Counted from the first letter of the stretch, positions 26,107 through 41,316 are shown. The stretch is 64,000 nt of DNA from Varroa destructor (GCF_002443255.2 NW_019211459.1:2360838-2424837); one strand, 5' to 3'. The notes: generated from the letters alone by a model not told the origin. A program made the numbers and translations.

Positions 26107-29100
26107 ATGAAATGTGTTAATGCTATTGGAAACTAGAGTGAAATCGGCATGGTATTTGTTTTTCTAAATCTTTAGAACAACATAACCCATCGCAACAAAA
26201 GTCGACTTTACATCAAAATAGGGCAATACACAGTAGAATACTGCTCTACTTTTCCGTAGGTATATTAGTAATGTCTTTCAAGCTTTACACTCAAGTCCCT
26301 TCACGTGCAAAAACACTCTCTTTGTTGGCAGTTTCGGGAGCCTTTTCTATCAGAATGTGTGTTCTCCAACCTGTAACGCGTCCATTTTTGTGCAGCGAAG
26401 CCCCAAATGAAATGACACCTCAACATTTGCAATATGCAATGTGCATAGTAGACCAGGGAAGTGTACGCTTGCCTTAAACGCATGAAAATCTTTATTTTGC
26501 ATATATCAGTAATCTGAAAAAACACTTTCAGATCTACGCACGATGTTATTCTATTCAGAGCATTGCCACCATTAGAGCCTCAGCCAAGCTTTTGATAAAA
26601 CTTTTGATACCTTTTGATATAGTAATTAAATTTGATTGGATATGGACTCCTTTGGGGTAATCTACGCGTTGTGGCCGATTGAGATGAGATTTGAACGTAA
26701 TTGGCCTACTTACATTAGAGGATTCATTTTACTCCTGCTTACATTAAAGGGTTCACCTTACTACATAAAGTCAATGTCGAACTACTAGGCCAACATCTCA
26801 GCATAGAAATGGATATAACGACCTTTCCATCTGATCAGACTATGCCTACCCCCCATAATGTGAAATCATGTCTACTGGCATAGGAACTATGTGGCAAGTT
26901 CGACCGCCTGCTTTGACCAGGTTCGTACAGTTCTTCTAGCATAGCCTACAGAAGATAGCACAGAAACTGTCGAGTCACATTCCCGGAAACGTCCAATATC
27001 CCAAAAACTGTCCTACAAACTAATACAGATAGTATTTTATTAAATTCAGTTCATGAAACTCCGATTCCGTTTATGAAGTAAAAAATTCCAAAGTATGCCT
27101 CCATGCAGATAAGTTTTGAAGATGTTACAAAGGAAGCTTACGGGCTCACCATTGAAATCTTGCAGCTTATTTCAGATAGTTTGTGAATATTAAAGGCAAA
27201 ATGTTGAAGTATCAGGCCGTCTACATTTGAAGCGACGCAGGTGAATAGGAAACCTGCGGACCATGTTCACGGACGTTACATTAGGCGTGTCTACGAGATA
27301 GAACAAAATACGTAATGACATAACCTTTAAAGTACTTTGTTTCTTGTCGATCCATGTCGAAACAGTATCTCTCTTACGATTTGTATTATTTCGCCGCCGA
27401 TAATTAGTTTTTCTTCATTGCGCATATCTACGAGACTGGCATAGAAAGGCAGAGCAATTATTGGCCGATACCAATCCTTCTCGTATTCGTCGTTCACTTT
27501 GAATAATAATAGCCTTTAAGTCGGATACCGCGCAGCGTCTTACTTGATAACGCGCATCTTTTAAGAAATTGCTTGTTGTTAAGAAATCGGCGAAACACAA
27601 TTCTGTGTCTGAGTCTAAGGAATCATGGAGAAGCTACTGACCCTAATAGTATAATAATTTCATAATTATGTGCCAATAAATAAATGCACAATTAATACAG
27701 GAAACTATATACACGTACAACTGATACGTATATAGTAAAGGACGTACATATTTTTACATTCAATAAAATTGTGAGTGAAATAGAGATTTGCCTAGCCTAA
27801 TTGCGAATCCTGGATTGGATTACTGGCTTTCAAATCCGAAGTTTTCGATTTATCAGTCTAACAATAATCAGCTACAGAACATTTAAGGACATTGTTGTTA
27901 CATTAAAAGTGGGATCTATCCCAGGTTCGCAAATACGAATTCCACTACAATAAGACTAGATTGGATTCAATTGTTTTCAATGAAGAGTAATTTTTTTTTA
28001 ATAGGTATAATAAAGCTTATCTTTTCGTATACGTAGCTGAAATGGTTGCCTTTTAGCTTGATAAACACGGTTGTTATAAACAAAAGAATCCAAAGTGGAG
28101 TCAATTTGGGATTCACTGCATCAACATCACCATCACCATCACCATCGATAAATACTATTGAAGTGAAGCTAATTCACGTAAAACCAGTGGCAAAAGTAAT
28201 ATTATTTCAAAACAATCGCTAACATCTGTATAGCTTACCTCTCTGATAACGATCAGAAGAACGCATAGAGGCGCACTGCGGATGTGTAGACGAGAAGTGA
28301 TTATGCCCTTTTATCACGGACTGACATTGACAACTCAACCTCTTTCACCATTACACTTTCTGATTTGGACAAATTAAGAAATTTAGCCACGTCCTTCCTT
28401 GTGCAAGCTTCGTGTTTCTCCTAAGAAAATTGTATCAAATAATCTTTTACCAAATTCGGTACCGCTGCAAGCTGTGTCAAGACAAACAAAATGCTGTGCC
28501 AATATACTTTTCTCCGATATTTCAGTATACTATCTATGATAATATCGTAATTGACGATTTTGTTCAACGAACCTGTTCTTTTTTGAGAGTAATCTGGTAA
28601 ATGTGAACTCCGTATTTGTCGATTTCTGAAAAGTCGACGCTATGAACGGCACCTGGAACGACGCGTCGCCAAGGGCTCGTTGCAATTCCACAAAGTATGG
28701 CCATCGAGGCTTGTGTAACGAACATTGTTTAATATTAGTTGAGCTTATGTGCCGAGATCAATCTTGTAGACCCATCCAGTATCGTCATCAATTGCACAAA
28801 CGCAGACACTATAACACGTTGCATAATTTAGCGTCCATGTCACCCACTTACACAAGCCTGAGAAGTGCCCTCCCTCGACACACAGTTTTTAAATGAAATT
28901 CATGAGATCTTTGTCACTATATTTCATCAGCTGCTCGTCGTCTTTAGCCAATACGAATTTCGATGACAAAAGCCGCTCACGGTCATCTAGCTGAAGACGT
29001 GGAACTACTAATACACCTAGCAATGGTTGGGCGAAATACGCGTATTATATTCAAGATAAGGCGGAACTAATGATATCCTGCAACCAAAAATTGACGTTGT

Positions 29101-32100
29101 AGGGTAAGACACGCAGGAAAGTCTCCGGGAAGTGTTAGTGTTTATATTTAGACCTATAGTAAAACCCGCCAAAACCTGGTTTTTGATAACCCATCATTGA
29201 AGCACTGGAGTACCGCTATTGTAAGAAAAGAAGCACTAGAAAACGTTACACGCTAATGATTAAATGACGACTTGTCCCAGTAATACTATACCTACTACTA
29301 ACCACGCAGGTTATTCTCAGGGTAAAAGGCAATGTATTCGTCGTAAACAATTGAAAAGGTGTAGTCAGGCTTTGTCGCTGCTGCTGGACAACATTTGGGC
29401 CAGCCATCGACAGCCTGAACACAAATTCAAGTAACCCCAGTCCCTCGTTTGCTCGCTCACTTGCTTTTCACATAAACGAAGGTTTCCTAAGAGACGCAAC
29501 GGCGGTGAGAAAGAGGGCGAACAGATTAATCATACATACTGTCTTGTGGTGTTCAAGGGGCAAGGGACATGCATTAGACGATTATGACCTGGAGTGTTAT
29601 ATGTAACCGTTACGTAGTTTATGGTAATATCACACTGTATATACATTTTCGATCTTCAGACATGTTATCCCTCATAGATTCCTTTGCAGAAACGTTTATT
29701 GCTGTATAAAAATACCTCCGAACATTGGATGCAATCAAGCCGATCAGTGAATAAAAGACTAGTAAATCTAACCAAATAGAACAAATGCTCCACTTTCATA
29801 ACTGGTGAAATGAACAAACCCACAACGACAACGGATATAATGTTAGCACCCGGTTGGTACAACTGGACAATCAGATAGCTGCAGTAGTTCCACGGGATGC
29901 AATAATTACAGGACGTTAAGAGTCGAAGGATTTATTATCGTTAGATTCGTATTTCAGCCTAAATGTGTGTAACAAAAAAGTGTGAAGTCGCTAAGTGGAA
30001 ACACGGTCAGCAACCGCTGCCGCCGGCCACTCGCCATTGGTTTTCTTACTTCACATTGTTATTGACTGAATAACACTCGTTGGTTGTACGATGAAAAGCC
30101 AAATACGCCAAAAAGCAAACGGTGTGGTAATTTCAACAAAAATTATCATCCGTTCCGTTGTTATTGACTTAAAAATACTACATTAGTATGAATTTTATGT
30201 GTACAACTCATTGCGTTAAATGGTGTTAGCAAGAAAAGTATATAAACACTCTAAATAGCAAATATAATGTCGATTATCGTTTCCTCAAGTGCAGTATTAT
30301 CTTTAATGCCTCGTTCGTGGTCGGACACGACAACATCAACTATAATCAAATAGTTTACACACACTATACGATTATGTGTGAAAACATGGTGATGTAATAG
30401 AAAATCCCAGCATTGATAAAAGTCTTCTACTTTAGTAAAAAAAGCGTGTTTTTTGTAATCGGGCTATTGGAAGTACAGCGAGCACTGAAACGTACAAGTA
30501 GTATATGGGAGAATGGGACATACTGATCATCAGTCACAAACCTGTTATAATAGCTAACTGCTGCTACGATCAGTTACTCGTCAGGTGATTTATTTATTCG
30601 TAGATCCTTTTTTGCCTTATAGCTAAATGTCACAAGTGAAATAATTACAGTCACAAAAAATGCAAGCGCTAAGTTAAACGCTTCCTAAAGTCGCAGGAAA
30701 TAAAAGGCGAGTGAACAAGCGCGACCATTTATTTTTTCGCGTTGTTCACGTTGCACACAGAACATTAGGCAGCTATCTGCGCAGACACGACAATAACGAA
30801 AGAGGTATTCCTTCGACAATGAAAATAGTTGCCGCCAAAGTTTTTCAACTCACTCTGAAACTGAAAACGGAACCCTCGATACGATATGTAAGCTAGACAA
30901 GCCCGCACACGCGCGGTCGCGATATTACATTTCGAAGGTTGGGAAATTGCACTATTCTGGCTAGGTCGTTTTACCGGATAGTTTGACTGTACAACTTACA
31001 TTACCGTATAATCAATTATGCTTCTGGTTACAAATACTAGAAACTACAGTTGTCCAGTACTTTTTTTTAAAACGGATGTATTTCACACTGCAGAGGTGAA
31101 AGACGCTCTGGAAACTGCGCATGCGATATTGATTGCCATCCAGAAATGAAATAATGTAGTAATAGAATAATAATTCTAGCAGTAAATACGAAGTCTTGGT
31201 TTGTGTAAACCACCCTCAGTACCGTACTACATCGTTGTAGGGTTAGTTTGTTGTATGGTCGCAAACTCTTGCAAATGAAACCGCTTTTGTGTCTCACATC
31301 TCACGTCCCTTAAACACATAACTACCGTTTACAAGTGGTTCAACAAACATGTCAAAGAACCATCCGAAACAACACAAATATATATGACGTGGTCGGCCAA
31401 CACTCATGACTAAGAGACTCGTGATAAAGTGTAGAGGGACATGGCAGAGAAACTAGCATTTATGAACTTGACGGTTACAGAAGATATCGAGGTGCGCGCG
31501 CGTCAGCATCAGCAGGCGCAGTCCCAGCAACCAAGGACAAAGTTCTGCTTCGCTGCTTCGACCAAGGGAAAAACGACGCAAACGGCTCGACAATATTGGG
31601 TATAATTATGCGACTGCCAACAGCGATCACCCTTCTGTGCCTAAAATATCGGTAAGGATTACTAGTTGAGAGCTTAACGGCTCTCACGGATGAATGTAAG
31701 GCTTGTCTTAACCACCCTATGCGTTTCTATCGCTTTAGAAGGACGAAGTGTTATTTGAATAATCGCATTTGTCTCTGTATTTGTGCGTCATTACTACAGT
31801 TCACATATGTATATACGGCGAAGTGAACTTGTATTTGGTGCTATAGTAATACATTCATTCATGAATGATATTCAAAATGAGGTCCGTAGACTTCGAAGTA
31901 TTCTTAACTTGTGCCCACGGTATAAATATATAAAAAAAAAAAAAGGAAAAAAAGGAAAAGGTACTATTAAAGTATTCCTTACTATTTGGGCGATAAAGGT
32001 GTGATACCTGTTTTTAATAATCATACTTATTTATAAAAAAGGCTAACGTATGCCGGCTAGTGCTTTAAACAAAAAAAAAACACGTTTATCAATCAGTTAG

Positions 32101-32867
32101 ACAAACAATCGCAGTACGTTCGTCAAGACAGTTATGAATTGTGATATACTCGTAGAATTTAATGAAGAAGCGCAAGGTCTGTGAAATGGCTGGCCCGGTG
32201 AAGCCTGTAATCAACTGACAATAACCTAAAAGCATCCTTGTGAAGATTAAAATTATTCTAACTATTTTTTATTAAGCTCCATAATACTACGGTCGCACTA
32301 GAGATCATCTCATATCGTGCGTTGTCGCGCGAGTTGGCGTTAACATTCGGAACCGATGCGTTGTCAACAGTACAGGACCGATATGGTGTATGAAGTTCTC
32401 GGCGCACGTAGTTCGAATAGATGATTGGTTTGAGCATGTGAAAACGGCCTCTCGATCCAATTTCCCGATTCACTATAAAGCAGCTTCTTCTGGTTGATTT
32501 ATCTTTTGCTCGCAAGCAACTCGTTTGGTTTAGCACATATCGACACCCTGTATCCATTCACTTCCTTAGTATATTTGCCAAAACATCGGATATCGTCTGC
32601 GAGATTTGTCAATGTGATTCTCGTCGCTTTCATAGCTGCTGCTGTAACTAGATCGACGGATGCGGCCGGCACAATGTCCTATGCACACATGTCTAGGGTA
32701 TGTGAATGGGTAGGACGTTTGTGTCTCATGTTTGGCGTCGTCTGCTAATGCGGTCGACCGGTATTTGGTGTTGTGATTGACGAATTCGGCCGATTCGCTG
32801 CTGCAGTCTCTGGCTTGGTTGTGGAAGACGACTCCTGCATATGTGTTTGGTTCTGTATCTAGTGTCC

Positions 32868-32898
<31 letters not shown>
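32868..32898. repeat. (GTA)n microsatellite
   Basis: About ten uninterrupted GTA triplets in the GC-richer DNA upstream of cyclin Y. Confidence 0.95.
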
Positions 32899-34582
32899 AA
32901 AGCAGTGTGAGGCGTTGCAATATATATGTTTATTGATTGTAGTGTCTGTCTGTGCGAAAGCAGTTTGGTCCTAGCCGCTGCTGCTGGTGCCGCCGCTGCC
33001 GCCGCCAATGTGCTCAATGCAGATGTGACGTGAGTGCAGTGTGTACGATAGTAACTATACCGAATTCGGTTTTCATCGTCTGCAGTATTATCGCGATGAA
33101 GCGATTAACATCTACGCGGATTAACAATAAATGTGCTAAAGAAGGTTTGTGAACACCGGCGTAAATCGGTTCTTGGGTGTATTTTTACTCCACTGATTAT
33201 GTGAAGAAATGAATTGGATAAGAACAAGAGTCATATTCATCCTATAGACCGTTTACCAACACTGCTAAATGTAACTGTATGTACGCTGCGGGTTAAGATA
33301 GAACAACTAGAAATAGTCTATCGTCGACAATAGAACGCAACGAGTGAACTCTATGTGCGCTTTCAGATTACGCTGTGAATCAACAACACCGTATCGTCAT
33401 CATGTTCACCCCCTGATAGTTGCATATGAATATGAGTGGTCAAATTTGAAGCCGACCATTCATCCTCGGAACTGTTCATGATTGCAGTGATGGCAGTTGT
33501 ATCGTTAAACAATTGTCTCTCCTCCCACGGAGGACTGTGGCTATAGAAAGTTGCCGGGTATTTCTCAATATGGTGCTATAATGTTTCCGAAGCTTGTCGG
33601 CCTTCTTTTTGTTGGGTGATGCTGCCAATGGAAAGTAGTACTAACAGTAGTACAGCAGCACCAACGACATCGTGTGTGTGGACCGAAATAACGACGATGA
33701 TTAGCAAGCGAGCGAACGGGTTCCTAGATGCGGTGCAGTTAGTCTCCTTTCGTTGGTTCCGATTGGGCTGTTGATTATCGTTAACTGTCGCTGATTCTGT
33801 AATAGCGACAGCCGCAGCACGAAAGGGCATCGCGACCACGTCCTATCGCGGTGCTCTGCTGCTGGCCCAGAGCAGGAGAAAAGGTGGGCCAAACACAGCG
33901 CGTGGGTTGCCTATTGATATTGAGTGCAACGCGAAATACCACTCTAAACTGCAGCACGCGAAGTGCACACCATTTCTGTTGGTGGTGCTGCTGTTGCCGC
34001 CGGCAAACACTGTTAGACAATTACCCAGGGGGGGACTAGGCTGCGCCGCGCAGATGAGAAGGGAGATGGGGTTTTATTAGGAGTTCGCAGTTCGGCGCGG
34101 GATTACTGCGGGTGCTACTGCAAGTGTTACTTGGGCACATAGGCTAATTTGCGCCACCTTTATTTAAAAAAATGTATGATCGTGTTACCCAAGGAATCAA
34201 TCGAAAACGGTAAAACCGTTGCAGCCACTGTGGTGATCAACAATAACCAAAGACAACTCGTACCACCACCATCATCGCCTGATAGAGGTAACGGTGTTAC
34301 TGCATACGCAGCAAAGAGGCAAAAGGAGATCTCTTCTTCCATTTCAACATCTGCACCATTAGCGTTTCGACACGTCAGCACGTTGACAACAGGTGGCACT
34401 AACAACAACAGCAACAACTAGAACAAATGAAATTGACCAGCTAGATGCTTCGAGGTTTCAGTGAATGCATATATTGCAATTCTCGTTCATTGTCTGTACA
34501 TATACGTTCTCTTCAGATTACTTTTTGATATTTATCGCGCGCTGGTGCTGCTGCTGCAACTGCTGTGGCCGCCGCGCATACC

Positions 34583-35698
34583 ATGGGAGGTCAATTATCA
34601 TGTTGTTCGGCACCGAATTCGCCGGGAACCCGACGACGTTCCGGTAAAAAAGATTATCGAAATTCGGCCGACGGTGGTGGCGAGTCGAAACGTGTTAGCG
34701 CGCAGGATGACTCAAGTGCTCGTAAGAGCGCCTCTGCGTCTGTCAGTTTACAGCATATATCCGAACGAGAACTATGTGATGACGACACGGATCCATCAAC
34801 AGACCCGACAAAAGGTGCCATCTTCATGCAACGCTCACAGAGTGATATGAATAATCAGGCAACAAGACAAACCCGCCACCGAAGTGAAGTTTATTTATCG
34901 CACGCCGTTTCACCAAACGCAGCAATCTCCGCAGCTTCGGCGAGTCCTCGGCTCAAGAAAGCGAACTCCTGCTCCACAATCTACCTCGATGATTCAACGT
35001 TATCACAGCCAAACCTCAAACACACGCTCAAGTGCGTAACGTTAGCCATATTTTACCATATTCACAATCGGAGATCAGATCGGCTGGTTGACATCTTCGA
35101 CGAGAGTCGGTACCCCCTAACTAAGGAAGAGTCATGCACGTTGCGCGCTGAACCGGACCATCGAACGATCTACCGCTTCATGCGGTCTCTATTTAATGCG
35201 GCACTTCTGAGCGCAGAATGTGCCATTGTCACGCTGGTTTACCTTGAACGGTTACTGACGTACGCCGAGACGGACATGGTTCCAGTAAGCTGGCGAAGAA
35301 TGTTACTTGGCGCAATTCTGCTTGCGTCCAAGGTCTGGGATGACCAAGCAGTGTGGAACGTCGATTACTGCCTCATACTGAAGGAGACTCGCGTTGAAGA
35401 TATGAACAACCTCGAACGGCGTTTGCTGGAGCTCATCGACTTCAATATCAACGTACCGTCGAGCGTGTATGCAAAGTACTACTTCGAATTGAGGTCGCTC
35501 GCCGAACAGAACGGATTGGCATTTCCTGCCGAACCCCTTAGCCGGTCACGGGCACAGCGACTCGAAGCGATGTCACGCCTTCTTGAAGATCGTGTACTCA
35601 ACGAGAGTGTCGCCAACGGCCGTCGGTGGACGAGTCTCGATAACGTGTCAAGCGCGACGAACGCTGTTCCCCGCCGATCAACAGTTATCCTCTCATAA
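34583..35698 (+). CDS. CCNY: Cyclin Y
   Basis: Cyclin Y is a membrane-anchored cyclin that activates CDK14/CDK16-type kinases. In animals it promotes LRP6 phosphorylation in Wnt signalling. The 371-residue ORF has no intron. The start ATG at 34583 has an excellent context (ACCATGGG) and gives MGGQLSCC, an N-myristoylation signal with neighbouring cysteines like the MGNTTSCC start of the human protein. A variable Ser-rich region follows, with LQHISERE near residue 50. The conserved segment [18 protein letters not shown] precedes the cyclin box, where [39 protein letters not shown] and [15 protein letters not shown] match the family almost residue for residue. Length is slightly above the human 341. 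An in-frame GTG lies 18 bases upstream, but it is not needed as a start. Lack of introns contrasts with the other genes here and may reflect ancient retroposition or intron loss; conservation says it is functional. Confidence 0.97.
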   Translation: MGGQLSCCSAPNSPGTRRRSGKKDYRNSADGGGESKRVSAQDDSSARKSASASVSLQHISERELCDDDTDPSTDPTKGAIFMQRSQSDMNNQATRQTRHRSEVYLSHAVSPNAAISAASASPRLKKANSCSTIYLDDSTLSQPNLKHTLKCVTLAIFYHIHNRRSDRLVDIFDESRYPLTKEESCTLRAEPDHRTIYRFMRSLFNAALLSAECAIVTLVYLERLLTYAETDMVPVSWRRMLLGAILLASKVWDDQAVWNVDYCLILKETRVEDMNNLERRLLELIDFNINVPSSVYAKYYFELRSLAEQNGLAFPAEPLSRSRAQRLEAMSRLLEDRVLNESVANGRRWTSLDNVSSATNAVPRRSTVILS

Positions 35699-38235
35699 CT
35701 GTATCAGACACCACGATCTCTGCGTTTTTTTTAAACGACCATCATATGCAAGGCCAGCGCTATTGCACCCGGTTGCCGTAGTGAATAGTCTTGTAGTCAG
35801 ACCTTTCATCAATGCATATGAATATATATATTCACTGTACATGGATGTCATAATTATTCGACTTGCAACGAGGCCTATATATGTGAATGTACCTTATTAT
35901 TATACGTAACCATCATCGCCAACAACTATAAACAACAACAGGCACGACCGACGGTCAAATCGGAGCTCAAAAACTCAATGGGACAGCTAGTCGGAGCTTT
36001 ATGTAGTTTGCAAAGGACTTCTTTTGATAGTGAGTAGCGATAACGACAACTACTGTTACAATCATGGTTTGTATTCATTGTATGCGATATAATAGCTCGC
36101 CCTCAAATTTGAAAGGCCAGGCTTATGAACACCATTTGATGTCTCTGGTATTAGGTCCAAGAGATACACGGATAGAGCTGATCAAGCTAGCCAGTCAATG
36201 TCACCGCAAAACAGATCAGAAATCAATGCTACTACAGCGAATCGTAGTTCTTCGTATTATCTGGTCAGGTCTTCACAGCTTAAGGACATCGTCAGAAATA
36301 TCTCAACGCAATGCAGGTGTTCAATATCGATTCAACACGGGGAGAAACACGAGGTAGCATCGGTATGAAACACATGTTTGCTACGTGAGGTCCATCCATA
36401 ATGAAATTTGCCGTTCCGTCCTACTTCGGTACTGCGTCGTTCATCCCCTCGGATCGAATGGAATATGCCATGGCGATGATGGTGATGACGATGGCGATGA
36501 TAATCATGATGATAACAATGAAAAGAAATAATCCCTGCCACCAATAAGATTTTAGTCTACAATAGTTCAAACTGTCTAGTGGAGCATACAAGCTAGCCAG
36601 TTTGTTCTTGCCTAATTAGAGCGTTAATAATGGATGCTCGGTCGACTCGTGAAGCTGCAGCACGCCACGTCTTTGCGTGACGAGTCAGTGATTAAATTAA
36701 ATCACAACATTTGCCCTCAGCAGAAATTATCTTCAAGGTGGAAGTTAATAAAATCTATCAAGGAATGAAGGCCGTTACAACGAGAAAATGGCGATACTGA
36801 TAGAGGCTATTGGTAATAATGTAATGTATTGGTAAAATTTGCTGGAACGTAACAACATGGGTACATGCACACGCTTCCAGGCAATACAGGTATGCAGACA
36901 TGTTTGCTCAAATAGGAATAGTCGTGCACAATAGGTGACAGTCAGGCCAAGATTCAGGTCGAATCACGTACTCATCGTCAGTGCAAGCTGTTGACTGACA
37001 GATGAGCGGTGCACATTTCTTAGCCGCGCCACATCAACTACCACTAATACCGCTGGTACCTGCAATAGGCGGAAAAAAAATGCGCAAAAGTTTATCTTTC
37101 ACTATCATCGAACACACACAACATCTCCCGAATACTTGTGATAAAGATGTTCATCCATGGATGACGCTTCATTAATTGGGAAGAGCAAGCATATCGTCTT
37201 TACTACTGTGGCCGATAACGATTGTACTAGTACCAATACTAAATATAAAAGGAAGAAAACAGAAAAATAGTAATAATAATAATTATTATTATTATTATTA
37301 TAGTACAATATTTAAATGGTTGATGATGGCTGATGGTGATGCTTGTGTGAAGATTTCGAGTGACAGAGATGGATTTATTGTTAAGGAAAAAATAATCAGG
37401 AATCGTAAATGAATAGATATGGGTAAAATTCAGATAGGAATTCGGTGCGGGAAGGTATAAATCTTTATTGTAATTTCGTAATGGCTAACGCATGAGTCAT
37501 AAACTGGTTGATTGGTGGATGGGCAATTGATTGAATGATTGATTATATTGACAGGTTGATCGGGACACAAAGAATAAGTACGCAACTAAGACATTTAGTA
37601 TGATGGTAATCTATGTCGTAGAATAAAATCAATGAATTATAATAATTATATAACCTAATTTTAACCTATACTTATTTAGCAGACCTCATGTGCGTGATTA
37701 GCAAATTGAATACTGTTAAGCCGTAACGAAACAATCTTTATTAATGAAAACAAAGCAAGTTTGCAGACAAAGAGGACGTACATTGAGTTAGAAAAGAGGT
37801 TGAGATAGGAAGAATATAACTACGGAATAAAAAATTTATTTCATAATAATAATCTTAAGAATAACGGTGATGATAATGATACTAATAAATGTGTTTGTGA
37901 GATGGCGGTGTCATGGGAATGATATGAAACCCTAGAATGACACGCTGTTACAACCACCGCTCAATGCTCTACGACACTTAAGTTGTCTGATCTTCTTCAC
38001 ACGCTAATTGCGGTCTTACAGTAATTCATAATCACCTCAGCAAGTAAATATTTTGGAAAAACGGATAAAACGAGATACATGAAAAATGAAAGTAGAAGAA
38101 AAACACATTTCTTTAACGATTGTTGTTGTTACTTAGTTGCAATCAAAGAAATAATTGCCGTCCTGTAGCTTTCCGACCAATTGCAATTCTGTTACAGTCA
38201 TACATCGATTTTTTTGAGCGCATTGAACACTACGA

Positions 38236-38259
38236 AGTCCGACAAAGCTTTGTCGGACT
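38236..38259. repeat. 24-bp perfect palindrome
   Basis: AGTCCGACAAAG is followed directly by its exact reverse complement, with no spacer and an AAGCTT centre. It sits in otherwise unremarkable AT-rich DNA. Confidence 0.9.
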
Positions 38260-41200
38260 GTGGATAATAGGTGAGATAACTTATCGAGTTTTTCAAGCCC
38301 TTTACAGTATTCAATATTGTTAAGTAAACCTTAAAAAAGGATGAAATGTTAGCTTTAAATTGTTTTCTGTTTTCTTTTTCAGTTTAACTATCACAAATTG
38401 ACTGCTATATTATGATAGCAATTTGTTCCTATAGCATCGGGGGCAGCAAACTCAGAACTTATCTCTCGAAAAATAAGAGTGAAACAAACTGGCCGATATT
38501 TTTATTTATTCCCACATTCTATTGTTAATCACACATTACACCGTATGGACAGGGGATTAGTTTAGTTGGCAGTTTTTGATCTTCACATAACTAGATGCCT
38601 ACCTTTGCCGTTTTTGACAGTTGTACTGTAAAAAAGCACGGGCCATTTAAAGAAACATGCGCGACGCAATATACACCTGTGCGTATGTACGAATAATATC
38701 ACCTAAAAATGAACTAGATTACTTCACTCGTATTTCAACAGTAGCATTATTGTTTATAGAAATCCTCCGCTGGCAAATTTCGTTAGGTGACATGCGTAGT
38801 AAAGGGTATTGATATTTTCTACTGTCGCTGTTGGAATAATTTCGCGGTCATTCATTCTTGTGCTCTGTAATTTTGTAGGAATGCTTATAGGCGGCAAGAA
38901 GTGCAAAGATAAAGTTTAGGTTGTTTCTTGCATTAAATGACACATTTTTGTAAGACACAAGATGTAAATTTGTTTGTACTGCTGATTTAACGGCTATGTT
39001 ACATCGATGATTGTTGAGAATTGAGTCTGTTGCATTACATTGTTAAGTTATAATCCCGTGCGTTCAATTTACACGAAAATAAAATGCAAAATTTTTAACG
39101 CCAAGCCCTTTAGACACTTAGTGTACGCTTGTACATAGCTTCTTTTCGCTCTAGACATGTAAACACTAGACATGTAATTTTCAAGTTTACAAAGTCCATG
39201 TAGGTATATATACACGTACTTGAAATATAAAATATGCCCCGCCATTAACTTTGTGATGGCGTTTCGTGTTCGCTTGCGTGTGCTTGGCTTACTGCCGTAT
39301 GGGTTACGGCTCACTCAGGTCTTTTTTGTCATACCTTTCAATAAAAATTATCGCCGTGCAGACGGTCGGGGGCCACCCGCTACTGCTAGCTTCACTTTCT
39401 ATCGCTGTGACTGTATATAGATGTTTTCTTTGACATATCTACGACGACTATCGTCGTCGTCCGTGGGACTAACCAGACAGCGTCGCGGAAAGTACTAGCC
39501 AAAGTCTACATTAACGAGAAAGGCATGCGCATTGACGACGCAATTAGATGACTTGATTTTTGTCTCTGTTTGCGTGTGTGTACGTGTGTATATGCATGGG
39601 TAGGTAGTTTCGGGGACGGCGGTGCAACGGGGGCAGGAGATTATGACAACCATGCTTTTGAAGCATACGATATAATGGATTATGTCGGTTTAAAATAACG
39701 CGAAGAAGTAAGATAATCTTTCCATACATTGCCAAATCTGTGACGGAGGTGTACTCTATGTATAATACAATTAAGCGGAGCAGATGGATCGATATTATAT
39801 TAATAGACAATTAGTGGTGGTGCTGCTTATTTAATGACGTTCTTATAGGTGATGAATGGTTGCTAGCAATTTGATTATAATTAAAGCCGATTATAAATTT
39901 ATATGCTATCGTCCACCCATTCCTTTTGTGTTGTCATATCGAATTAGGGCCTTCTAAAATGCTTTTTGTGTCCTGTCATATCCTGACCATCGTGATCTAA
40001 TCGTATTTTTTAACTAACAAAACTTAGCACAACGTTGTGTAATGCAATGAGGGCACTTCTAAAATTTATATAATAAATTTTAAGTTCCTTAGGCACAAAG
40101 AGGATCCTATTGCTTTAAACTGTGAATTATTTTGTGTGCATCTCACATATGGATTGCTTAAACACGTAAATTGTAGAATTTAGAGTGAAAATTGCCTTCT
40201 AAATATAGTCCGAGCCGATGATAGTCCGTGAGGGTTCATGTTAGTACGGCATATTTTGATTGTCTGGACTCTAAACACATTCTAATGCTGTAGAAAGACC
40301 ATATAACGTTTGATCATTCAGAGTAGTCCTTTATCCAAAAATGAATCGTGCTGATTGACAACTAAATCTATAGATTATTCGATCCATTTTTATGAGCTAT
40401 TTCAATTCAGAATCCGAGTGTCATGTGACCACAAAACATAATTGATTTGGTTTGATGTTAGTAATGTGCCTCTGCTTATTCTCCGTACAGAGAAGCTCGC
40501 GTTGTATGCTGAAACATTCCACTGGTTACCTAAACTTGCCAGTAACGGGTAATCTTCTATTGCAAGGCATTGTGGTCTTTCACGTATATTAGGTCTAACT
40601 TTGAAAATAGCTTACAATTGAGTATTAGCAAAGGGGCCACAGTCTCTTTTACTCAACGGACAAGTGAAAATTTGCAATGACGATACTCATCACGCAAGCG
40701 CCTATTTAAAATAGGCGGCATCCATACAATACCGTCATAGCTGTTACAACAACAATAACATTGACTGGATTACAAATGAGCTCGTTCCGTCGTAGGACTC
40801 TAGCTCCATTGTTACGTTCTTACGTCAGTACCTCAGCAATAGCCTGTATATAACTGATCCCAGACAGATTTGCAATTTCAGTAAACATAAAAATAAAAGG
40901 AACCCATTAAAATTGATAAGGATAAAACTACGGCAAAATAAATGGGTGAATACAACTACATTTACAAATAGGATGTGCGATTACCTAATTAACTTGCTGG
41001 CGATTTAAAAATAAGGAGCGAACATATAGGCTAGATAAATAGAAATAGACTGAAATGTGGTTGCAAGGAAGAGAAGCAAAGCAGAAAACAACGATAAAGG
41101 GCCAATAAATGCAACATCAACAAATTGTTATAAATCAAAAATGCCAGCCGACGTTCCTAGTTCGTTTAATCACGACGAAACCGGCTCAAAGACGGTAACG

Positions 41201-41316
41201 TTTTACATCATTATTATCATTATTTTATTCATAATAAAACAATTATGAAAAACAAAGGATTGAGCTCTCATTTCCTGCTGAACAGTCGACAACAATATTA
41301 TGGCGGAAATGTTACT

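Larger units (their letters stand above)
25881..34582. other. Intergenic region between the satellite and cyclin Y
   Basis: I recognise no gene. AT-rich DNA runs from 25881 to about 32500, with a hairpin at 26063-26106, a CATCAC repeat at 28125-28146, and scattered short open frames without domains (for example 28642-28896). From about 32500 to 34580 the DNA is richer in CG and in GCT/CTG triplets, with a (GTA)n tract at 32868-32898. That fits a promoter or 5' leader of the cyclin Y gene. Confidence 0.5.

Noticed and set aside
28125..28146. CATCAC repeat identical to a common His-tag coding sequence, possible vector contamination
   Set aside because: No vector, linker or marker sequence flanks it, and short CATCAC microsatellites are common.
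34461..34850. A 129-codon ORF overlapping the start of cyclin Y
   Set aside because: It is in another frame; cyclin Y homology fixes the coding frame from 34583.
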